From Candidatus Saccharicenans sp. (lineage in GTDB: Bacteria; Acidobacteriota; Aminicenantia; Aminicenantales; Saccharicenantaceae): DNA of 39,858 bases. The stretch is from assembly GCA_017992175.1 (NCBI GenBank), contig JAGOPD010000011.1:1-39858 (forward strand). The letters are read 5' to 3'. Positions 14,923 through 21,844 of the stretch are shown here, one piece after another. Numbering within the stretch: the first letter of the stretch is position 1; each line of letters opens with the position of its first letter. The notes beneath the pieces were generated by a model. It saw only the letters and a list, made by a program, of their open reading frames with translations, searched no databases and was not told where the DNA came from. The position numbers were made by a program, and so were the translations under genes.

Positions 14923-15819
14923 TTAATAAATAGCCAGGAAGGCACCCAGAAAGGCCATCAGGACGGCGATGATTCTGGTTCTGGTTATTTTTTCCTGGAG
15001 GAAAAGGGCAGCCAGAATAAAGACGAAAATAGTGCTGAGCTGGCTGAGGGCAGCCGTAATTGAAGCAAAAGCATATTTAATCCCGCCGATCCAGAAAAGA
15101 AGCGATAAATAAGTCCCCAGGAAAGAGGCCGGAGCCAGATTTTTCCAGTTATTTGGCTTCAAGAGCGGCCTAAACATAGATCTGAACTGAGGGAAGAGAG
15201 GCAGGAAGAGCAAAGGCAGAGTTCCCCCGGCTAATCTGATCCCGGTCGCCCAGACAACCGGCACCTCGTTTAAAACGGGCTTGATGATAATGACCGCCAC
15301 CGCTACCAGAGCCATGGCTACATTCCCCAGGATTAGGCCCAGGATGAAGTGGCGGCGGGGGGCCGGGCCATCAGGGTTATCAGATTGACTTCTGGTAATA
15401 ATAATTATGGCCAGAACAATCAGGGCAACTCCAGCCAGCTGCTGCCAGTTGAGCCGCTCACCTAAGAAAATAAAAGACAGAATAATGACAAAGGGAGTAT
15501 AAACGCTGTCGACGATGGCGGTCAGGCTGGCTCCCAGCAGCTTCAGGGTCCAGAGAAAAAGAGTATCCGATAAAGCAATGCCCAGGAAACCGCTCAACAG
15601 CAGTAACCAGGTGGTCCTGGCAGGTACTGCCGGCCAGAAGCTGGCCCCGGTTATCAGACTGGTCAGAACAATCAGGATAAGAGCCAGGAGGTTTTTGCCC
15701 AGATTAAGACCGATAGGATGAATGGTCAGGCTGCTTTTCCTGAAGAGGATTACAGCTATGGCCCAGACCACAGCCGAAGCTAAAGCTAACCATTCGCCCG
15801 AATATTGAATTGTGTTCAT
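14923..15819 (-). CDS. EamA/DMT-family permease
   Basis: 298 residues with about ten hydrophobic helices in two homologous halves of five. That is the drug/metabolite transporter (EamA) layout. The first half contains AVVWAIAVILFRKS and the second half contains IGGIKYAFASITAALSQLSTIFVFILAALFLQE, a typical DMT signature near helix 9. Such proteins export amino acids, metabolites or toxic compounds from the cytoplasm; the substrate is not readable. It diverges from the C1 peptidase gene and precedes the phosphofructokinase gene, which has its own promoter. A short GCGG-CACCT-CCGC hairpin with TATTTT follows its stop. Confidence 0.85.
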   Translation of the reverse strand: MNTIQYSGEWLALASAVVWAIAVILFRKSSLTIHPIGLNLGKNLLALILIVLTSLITGASFWPAVPARTTWLLLLSGFLGIALSDTLFLWTLKLLGASLTAIVDSVYTPFVIILSFIFLGERLNWQQLAGVALIVLAIIIITRSQSDNPDGPAPRRHFILGLILGNVAMALVAVAVIIIKPVLNEVPVVWATGIRLAGGTLPLLFLPLFPQFRSMFRPLLKPNNWKNLAPASFLGTYLSLLFWIGGIKYAFASITAALSQLSTIFVFILAALFLQEKITRTRIIAVLMAFLGAFLAIY

Positions 15820-15929
15820 GGCTCTTTAATCTACTGACCTGTCTGGTTAATCAGATTAAAACCCGCCGGTTGAATAATGGTTTATAGCAGATAAGCGTCC
15901 AGCCGTCAAACCACCCTTTTTTATTTTTG

Positions 15930-15959
15930 TTGAATTAACGGAAGCAGTTGAATTATGCT
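15930..15959 (+). promoter_or_regulatory. Candidate promoter of the C1 peptidase gene
   Basis: TTGAAT (15930-15935) and TATGCT (15954-15959), 18 bases apart, precede the ATG at 15987 by about 28 bases. GGAGG (15977-15981) is the ribosome binding site. Confidence 0.4.
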
Positions 15960-15986
15960 ATAAGAAAATATTTTTTGGAGGAATAA

Positions 15987-17252
15987 ATGAATAAAAAATT
16001 AAAACAGTTACTGCTGGTGTTGGTAGTTGTTTTTTCGCTTCTCTGGTCATTTAGCTGTCAGGGCCAGAAACAGGAGACACCGGCTCCGACTGTGCAGAAA
16101 ACAGTTCTTCAAATCGGCCAGCAGGAAGTCCAGACTCTGGATGAAGCCATTTACAAAAGCCGGGAATTTAACGGGCAGAAGAGAGAATATCTGTCCATTG
16201 ATTTTTCCGCCATCAACCATCCGGCGGCGGTGACTGACTTTCAGCAGGTTTTCCACCTTCCACCGGTCAAACAATACCGGACCGGAACCTGCTGGTGTTT
16301 CGCTACCACTTCTTTTCTGGAATCTGAACTGAAAAGGCTGGGCCGCGGCGAAATCAAATTATCAGAGATGTATACCGTTTACTGGCAGTATGTGGAAAAA
16401 GCCCGCCGCTTTATCCGGGAAAAAGGCAAGTCCGCCCTGGGTGAGGGCTCAGAATCCAATGCGGTGACGGCCATGATGAAACAGTATGGAGCCCTGCCGG
16501 AAAGCGCCTATACCGGGCTTATGCCGGGACAGACTGAACATGATCATTCCAAGCTGTTTGATGAAATTCAGAACTATCTGGCTTTCTGTCAGAAGAATGA
16601 ATACTGGGATGAAGAAAAAGCTGTTGACTACGTCAAACTGATCCTCAATAAATATCTGGGCGAACCTCCAGCTACGGTCGAAGTTAATGGCCAGTCAATG
16701 ACCCCGAAGGATTATCTCGAAAAAGTGCTCCAGCTCCCGCTTGATGATTATGTCTGCTTCATGTCCTTTAAATATGTACCTTTTTACACCAAAGGCGAGT
16801 ACAAGGTGCCTGATAACTGGTGGCACAATGAGGATTATTATAACGTTCCTCTCGATGAATTTTATCAGGCAATTGTTAATTCTTTAGAAAAGGGTTATTC
16901 CGTAGCTTTTGGCGGAGATGTTTCCGAGCCGGGAATTAGCGGTGATGAAGGCCTGGCCATTGTCCCCAGCTTTGATATGTTACCTGCTCTTATTAATCAG
17001 GATAGCCGGGAATTCAGATTTTACAATCGCACCTCGACTGACGATCATGCCATTCACTGCGTGGGAATGACCAGGCAGGGGGACCATACCTGGTTCTTAA
17101 TTAAGGATTCCGGGGCCGGTGCTCACCGGGGGCCTTATAAAGGTTATGAACTGTTCAGAGATGATTTTGTCAAACTGAAAATGCTGACCTTTATGGTTCA
17201 TAAAGAGGCGGTCTCAGATTTGCTGGCTAAATTCGAAGCCAAAGCTAAATAG
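15987..17252 (+). CDS. Lipoprotein C1-family cysteine peptidase (bleomycin hydrolase/PepC-like)
   Basis: 421 residues. A hydrophobic signal ends in SFSC (C24), a plausible lipobox, so it is probably anchored outside the cytoplasm. The papain-fold residues are Q96 (oxyanion hole), C102 in GTCWCFA exactly six residues later, H354 in DDHAI, and D374 in IKDSG where papain has Asn. The long insert between Cys and His fits the C1B aminopeptidase group. It probably trims peptides outside the cytoplasm. The ATG has a strong GGAGG site. A strong terminator separates it from the C69 dipeptidase gene downstream. Confidence 0.82.
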   Translation: MNKKLKQLLLVLVVVFSLLWSFSCQGQKQETPAPTVQKTVLQIGQQEVQTLDEAIYKSREFNGQKREYLSIDFSAINHPAAVTDFQQVFHLPPVKQYRTGTCWCFATTSFLESELKRLGRGEIKLSEMYTVYWQYVEKARRFIREKGKSALGEGSESNAVTAMMKQYGALPESAYTGLMPGQTEHDHSKLFDEIQNYLAFCQKNEYWDEEKAVDYVKLILNKYLGEPPATVEVNGQSMTPKDYLEKVLQLPLDDYVCFMSFKYVPFYTKGEYKVPDNWWHNEDYYNVPLDEFYQAIVNSLEKGYSVAFGGDVSEPGISGDEGLAIVPSFDMLPALINQDSREFRFYNRTSTDDHAIHCVGMTRQGDHTWFLIKDSGAGAHRGPYKGYELFRDDFVKLKMLTFMVHKEAVSDLLAKFEAKAK

Positions 17253-17304
17253 TCGTTCCGGGATTTCAGTTTGGCCTTAGAGCGGCGGCAAAAGATGATC
17301 TTCA

Positions 17305-17340
17305 GGGGCTTGCTCGAAGACAGCAAGCCCCTTTTATTTT
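17305..17340 (+). terminator. Strong intrinsic terminator after the C1 peptidase gene
   Basis: GGGGCTTGCT (17305-17314) and AGCAAGCCCC (17322-17331) form a perfect 10-bp stem with a 7-base loop, followed by TTTTATTTT. It lies 52 bases past the stop codon and insulates the next peptidase gene. Confidence 0.92.
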
Positions 17341-17371
17341 GGCTGGCTAACTCTGGCTGGCAGGAGAAAAA

Positions 17372-19006
17372 ATGAAAACCTCAGGATCAAAACTTAAGCT
17401 TTTAAGCTATTTAAAATGGGTGCTGGCTTCTGGCCTGGGCTTGATTTTAATCATTTCTTTAACCGGCGGGGAGGTTTTTGATCAGAAAGAGCCGGCAACC
17501 CGGCCAGAGCCGGTCAGTCTGGAATTTGATTCCTGCACCAGTATTATCGTCGGACGGCTGGCCTCAACTGATGGTTCGACCATGACCTCCCATTCCTGTG
17601 ACAGCAATAGCGACCGGACCTGGATCAATATTGTCCCGCGCCAGAAACATCAGCCCGGAGAAAAGGCCGAAGTCTATTTTGAGCCCAAAAGGCTCGAAAG
17701 TTTTGACGATCCAAACCGCCTGGCAGTTGGCGAGATACCCCAGGTAGCTGAGACCTATGCCTACTTCAATGCTGCTTACCCTTTTATGAACGAATGGCAG
17801 CTGGCTGCCGGCGAGACAACTATTGGCGGCCGGCCCGAGCTTAAAAGCGATGAAGGTTTGCTCGATGCCCCGGAACTTTTACGGTTGATGCTGGAGCGGG
17901 CCAGAACAGCCAGGGAAGCCATCAAGATAGCTGACGAACTCACCAGAAAATACGGCTATAATGACTGGGGCGAATGTCTGACTTTAGCTGATCCGGATGA
18001 GGTCTGGTTATTTGAAATTTATGGCCCGGGTAAAGGCCGGAAGGGGGCCGTTTGGGCAGCCCAAAGAATTCCCGATGAGGAGATCGGGGTTTCAGCTAAT
18101 GCCAGCCGCCTGCGGCAGCTTGACCTGAAAAATAAAGACTATTTTCTGGCTTCGGCCAACGTCCTGAGCCTGGCCAAAGAATTTGGCTGGTGGAAAGAAG
18201 AAAGCGGCCAGCCTTTTGAGTTTTGCTATGCCTATGCTCCGGAATCAAGATACAGCCTCTATTGCCGGCGGAGAGAATGGCGGGTCCTGAGCCTGCTGGC
18301 TCCTTCTCTTAAACTTGACCCCAATGCCGAAAATTACCCTTTTTCAGTTAAACCCGAAAAAAAAGTGACTGTCAAAAATTTACTTGAAATCTTCCGCGAC
18401 ACTTATGAAGGGACCGAATATGATCTGACGGCCAGCCTGCTGACGGTTAACAGAAAGAATCAGGTTGTGAAAAGCCCGGTAGCCAATCCTTTTATGAGTG
18501 CTGACTGGCGGGAACTTTTGCGGCTAAAACGGGAAAGGACCATCTGTTCTCCAACCGCCACTTATCTGCAGATTACCCAGTCGAGAAAATGGCTGCCGCC
18601 GGCTATCGGCGGGATTGTCTGGCTCGGCTATGATAATCCAGCTACCACGCCTCATCTGCCTTTCTATGCCGGGATAAAAAATATGCCTGCTTCCTATGAA
18701 ATAGACGGCCGCGGAGCTTATCGCCGCGATTGTGCCTGGTGGGCATTTAGAACAGTCAGTAAACTCGTTACTTTCCGCTATCAGGAAATGAAAGAAGAAG
18801 CAGCCCAGATCTGGAGGCAACTTGAGGATAAGGCTTTTGAGCAGCAGGCGGCAATTGAAGCCGAGGCTCTGAAGCTTTATCAGGAAGATCCAGAAAAAGC
18901 CAGAGAGTTTCTCACCAGTTACTGCCAGCAGCAGGCCGATCAGGCGGTGGCTGATTACTGGCAGCTGGCCGGCCAGCTGTGGGTAAAATATTCAGCCAAT
19001 TTCTAA
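17372..19006 (+). CDS. Exported C69-family dipeptidase
   Basis: 544 residues. An N-terminal hydrophobic segment (about 14-32) acts as signal or anchor. The mature catalytic residue is expected to be C55 in DSCTSIIVGR, exposed by self-processing as in N-terminal nucleophile hydrolases of the PepD/C69 family. The following GSTMTSHSCDS and NDWGECLTLADPDEVWLFE are family hallmarks. The last about 70 residues are helical and Gln/Glu-rich. It should release amino acids from dipeptides in the periplasm. The ATG at 17372 follows AGGAG. It sits after the C1 peptidase terminator, forming a pair of separately transcribed peptidases. Confidence 0.85.
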   Translation: MKTSGSKLKLLSYLKWVLASGLGLILIISLTGGEVFDQKEPATRPEPVSLEFDSCTSIIVGRLASTDGSTMTSHSCDSNSDRTWINIVPRQKHQPGEKAEVYFEPKRLESFDDPNRLAVGEIPQVAETYAYFNAAYPFMNEWQLAAGETTIGGRPELKSDEGLLDAPELLRLMLERARTAREAIKIADELTRKYGYNDWGECLTLADPDEVWLFEIYGPGKGRKGAVWAAQRIPDEEIGVSANASRLRQLDLKNKDYFLASANVLSLAKEFGWWKEESGQPFEFCYAYAPESRYSLYCRRREWRVLSLLAPSLKLDPNAENYPFSVKPEKKVTVKNLLEIFRDTYEGTEYDLTASLLTVNRKNQVVKSPVANPFMSADWRELLRLKRERTICSPTATYLQITQSRKWLPPAIGGIVWLGYDNPATTPHLPFYAGIKNMPASYEIDGRGAYRRDCAWWAFRTVSKLVTFRYQEMKEEAAQIWRQLEDKAFEQQAAIEAEALKLYQEDPEKAREFLTSYCQQQADQAVADYWQLAGQLWVKYSANF

Positions 19007-19029
19007 AGTAAAAAAAGTAAAAAAAGTAA
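19005..19029 (+). repeat. Short A-rich tandem repeat after the C69 gene
   Basis: AAAGTAAAA-type units repeat about three times just behind the stop codon. This is probably slippage-prone simple sequence. The rest of the 119-base gap before rlmN shows no convincing promoter or terminator. Confidence 0.5.
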
Positions 19030-19125
19030 GAAGAAGAAATAGAAGGGCCAAGAAAACCGACCCGGAATCTTGCTGGCCGGCTTGAATTTCCTTAAACTTA
19101 AAGGGTCTTTAGAAGGAATGGCCTG

Positions 19126-20154
19126 ATGAGCAATAAAAGACTTTTAACCTCCTTAAACCGGGCCGAGCTCGAAGCCTATCTCCGCCAGACCGAACAACCC
19201 TCATACCGGGCTGGTCAGATTTTCAGGTGGGTTTATCAAGCCGGGAAGAGCCAGGCGGCCGAATTTACTGATTTGCCGCTCGAGTTGAGGCAGCAGTTGG
19301 AGGCGGATTTTATAATTAACCCGCTTAAGCTAAAAGAGAAAGCGAGCTCTAAGGACGGGACGATCAAATATCTTTTTGAGCTTCTGGATGGCAATTTTAT
19401 TGAGACCGTCATGATCCCGGCCGGAAAGCGGCAGACCTTTTGCCTTTCCACCCAGGTCGGCTGCAAATTCCATTGTGCTTTTTGTGCCAGCGGGCTCCAT
19501 GGTTTTAAGCGGAATCTGGAGGCCGGAGAAATTGTTTCGCAGGTTTTAAACCTCAAATATAACTATGGTCATCAACCAACTAACCTGGTGCTGATGGGTA
19601 TGGGAGAACCGCTGGATAATCTGGATAATGTGCTTAAAGCCATCAGAATTCTAAACGACCAGCACGGGCTGGCCATCGGAGCCAGGCGGATAACTATTTC
19701 TACGGTCGGTCTGATACCGGCTTTAAAGAAGCTGATGAACTTTGAGTTGCAGATTAACCTGTCGCTATCCATTCACAGTGCGATTGAGGAAAAAAGAAGC
19801 AAACTGATGCCAGTCAACAAAAAATATCCCTTAGAGGAGCTAATTAAGGCGGCCGAAGATTATCTAAAAGCGGGTGGTCGTCAGCTCACTCTGGAGTATA
19901 TAGTAATCGGCGGTGTTAATGATTCACTCTACGACGCCGAGGCCCTGGCCGCCATTTCGCGCCGGCTAAAAGCTAAAGTAAATCTCATCGCCTACAGTCC
20001 GGTTGCGGGCTTTAAATGGCAGCCGCCAGCGAAAGAAGATGTCGAGCGGTTTCAAAAATGGCTGGAAGAAAGAAAAGTCAGGGTGACCATCAGGCAATCA
20101 AAAGGGATAGACATTACTGCCGCCTGTGGCCAGCTGGCTGGAAAATTTCAATAA
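19126..20154 (+). CDS. rlmN: Dual-specificity 23S rRNA/tRNA adenine-C2 methyltransferase RlmN
   Basis: 342 residues, normal for the family. The radical SAM cluster motif CxxxCxxC is at C113, C117 and C120. GMGEPLDN binds SAM, and the catalytic C334 in ACGQLA forms the protein-RNA thiol adduct. The enzyme methylates A2503 of 23S rRNA and A37 of some tRNAs. An accessory N-terminal helical domain (LRQTEQPSYRAGQIFRWVYQ) is intact. The ATG follows GAAGGAATGG. It converges on the RNA methyltransferase gene with a gap of 27 bases. Confidence 0.95.
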   Translation: MSNKRLLTSLNRAELEAYLRQTEQPSYRAGQIFRWVYQAGKSQAAEFTDLPLELRQQLEADFIINPLKLKEKASSKDGTIKYLFELLDGNFIETVMIPAGKRQTFCLSTQVGCKFHCAFCASGLHGFKRNLEAGEIVSQVLNLKYNYGHQPTNLVLMGMGEPLDNLDNVLKAIRILNDQHGLAIGARRITISTVGLIPALKKLMNFELQINLSLSIHSAIEEKRSKLMPVNKKYPLEELIKAAEDYLKAGGRQLTLEYIVIGGVNDSLYDAEALAAISRRLKAKVNLIAYSPVAGFKWQPPAKEDVERFQKWLEERKVRVTIRQSKGIDITAACGQLAGKFQ

Positions 20155-20181
20155 GCAGCTAAAAAAGGTGAGCGGCCGGAA

Positions 20182-21477
20182 TTAATCTGCCCGCCGGAGG
20201 CGGCTTAATACTTCCAGGTGCGGCGTTCTGGGAAAAAAATCAAAAGCTCTGATGGTTTGAGGCTCAAATTCTGGCCGAAGCCGGTTTAAATCACGAGCCA
20301 GGGTAGCCGGGTTGCACGACAGATAAAAGATGGAGCGGACGGGAATCTTTTTTAGAGTGGCAATAAGCTCCGGCTCAAGACCCTGACGAGGAGGATCAAC
20401 CAGGGCTGTGTCTGGCCTAAAGCTGACAATTTCTTTTAGTCTCTTCTCCACCCGGCCAGCCGCCAGCCGGATCTTATCGGCTTGATTTAATTTAAGATTC
20501 TCTTTAAGGTAAAAAATATTTTCATCATCTGATTCAACAGCCAGAACCTCTGAAGCCAGGTCAGAAAGAAGAAGACCAAAGGTACCAACCCCGGCATATA
20601 GATCTAGAAGGCGGGCCGGCTTGCCCTCCTTAAGCCAGGTCTTAAGTTCCCCGGCCACTTTAAGTAACTGAGGCGGATTAACCTGGAAAAAGCATTCCGG
20701 GCCATAGTGCAGGTTAACTTTTTCGAGTCTTTCCTCCAGATCGAGCTGGCCATAAATAGAAACAGGCCTGATCCTGGAGTGGTGATTGAGCAGGCCGGCG
20801 ACACCTGTCAGGCCGGGATGGGCCTTCAACCTGGGCAGCCATCTGCTGGCCGCTTCAGTCAAGCCCTGTTTGTTTTCACTATAAAGGATGGCCAGAAGTG
20901 CGCCGGAAGAAAAACTCTGGCGAATTTCAACCTGGGTGATGGCTGGAAGGCGAAAGGCCTGGATTAATTCTTTAAACTCAGAGAGTAAGGAGTTGGCTTC
21001 GCTACTGACCAGAGCGCAGTTTTCAACCGGCAGCAGGTCAGTTTGAGAACCTGGTTCATGATAGGCCAGAAATGGCTGCGGGGTGTCCCAGACCACAGCC
21101 AGCTTGATTTTGTTTCGGTAACCGTAGATTTGAGGTGAAGGAACGAGATCAGGCAATTTCCCACCGGCTGGAGGGTATGGAATCTTAAAACGGCTGAGAA
21201 TTTCAGCCAGCTGGCCGGATTTGACTTTAGTTTCAAGCTCATAAGTCATGATCTGATAGGGAGAGCAGGCGCGGTAATGAGAGCAGCGCGGTTCGATTCG
21301 ATGAGGTGCCGGTTCAATAATCTCCACGGTTTTTGCCTCAAGAAAGTTTTTTCTCCCGGTTACAATTTCGGCTCTGATCAGTTCGCCCGGCAAGCCTTCA
21401 TCGGTAAAGACAACCTGCCCCTGGTAAAGGCCAAGCGACCGTCCAGGATAAACTATTTTTTCTATTCTGACTTCCAT
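20182..21477 (-). CDS. TrmA/RlmD-family RNA (uracil-5)-methyltransferase
   Basis: 431 residues. An N-terminal TRAM RNA-binding domain (1-55) is followed by a cysteine region, the SAM site LLDLYAGVGTFGLLLS, motif DPPRQGL and the catalytic loop YLSCNPATLARDL. It methylates uridine C5 in rRNA or tRNA; the target is not readable. The usual iron-sulfur ligands follow CxxxxxCGGC with a later Cys. Here the pattern is CSHYRACSPYQ, so the third cysteine is Tyr, while the later Cys in VENCALV is kept. The cluster may be altered or absent. Confidence 0.87.
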   Translation of the reverse strand: MEVRIEKIVYPGRSLGLYQGQVVFTDEGLPGELIRAEIVTGRKNFLEAKTVEIIEPAPHRIEPRCSHYRACSPYQIMTYELETKVKSGQLAEILSRFKIPYPPAGGKLPDLVPSPQIYGYRNKIKLAVVWDTPQPFLAYHEPGSQTDLLPVENCALVSSEANSLLSEFKELIQAFRLPAITQVEIRQSFSSGALLAILYSENKQGLTEAASRWLPRLKAHPGLTGVAGLLNHHSRIRPVSIYGQLDLEERLEKVNLHYGPECFFQVNPPQLLKVAGELKTWLKEGKPARLLDLYAGVGTFGLLLSDLASEVLAVESDDENIFYLKENLKLNQADKIRLAAGRVEKRLKEIVSFRPDTALVDPPRQGLEPELIATLKKIPVRSIFYLSCNPATLARDLNRLRPEFEPQTIRAFDFFPRTPHLEVLSRLRRAD

Positions 21478-21574
21478 GGCTCTTAATTTTATCCCAGCTG
21501 AAGGGACAAAGCTAATGGTTCGGATTCAGGTCCAAACAAGTTTTTTCCCCTGGTCAAAAAGGGGAGAAGAATTC

Positions 21575-21772
21575 TTAAGCGGCCAGCTTTTTCAGGCAAC
21601 GGGCAGGCAGGGTCAAAATCGCTTTAAGCAGGTCAAAAACGGCTTTGACGGTAATGCCCAGCAAGCGGAAAGGCAGAGACAGAAGCCAGACTATTGGATA
21701 TAGAATCAGAGCAACCAGAGCCAGCGGCCAGCACAGCACGAATAAAATCAACCATAATAAAAATTTTATCAT
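21575..21772 (-). CDS. 65-residue membrane protein
   Basis: The protein is nearly all hydrophobic for residues 1-40 (two segments, LLWLILFVLCWPLALVAL and VWLLSLPFRLLGITV), then basic and amphipathic. No named family is recognised with certainty. It lies downstream of addB on the same strand, 72 bases away. The ATG at 21772 has only a weak AAGGA upstream. Codon use and a sensible membrane topology support a real gene. An 8-bp hairpin containing CCCC/GGGG (21546-21571) follows its stop. Confidence 0.55.
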   Translation of the reverse strand: MIKFLLWLILFVLCWPLALVALILYPIVWLLSLPFRLLGITVKAVFDLLKAILTLPARCLKKLAA

Positions 21773-21844
21773 TTCTTAGTTTTTCCTTTTCTTTATTTTA
21801 ATGTTAGACGGAAATCCGCTGAAAAAAGTTTACCGGTTTTTAAT

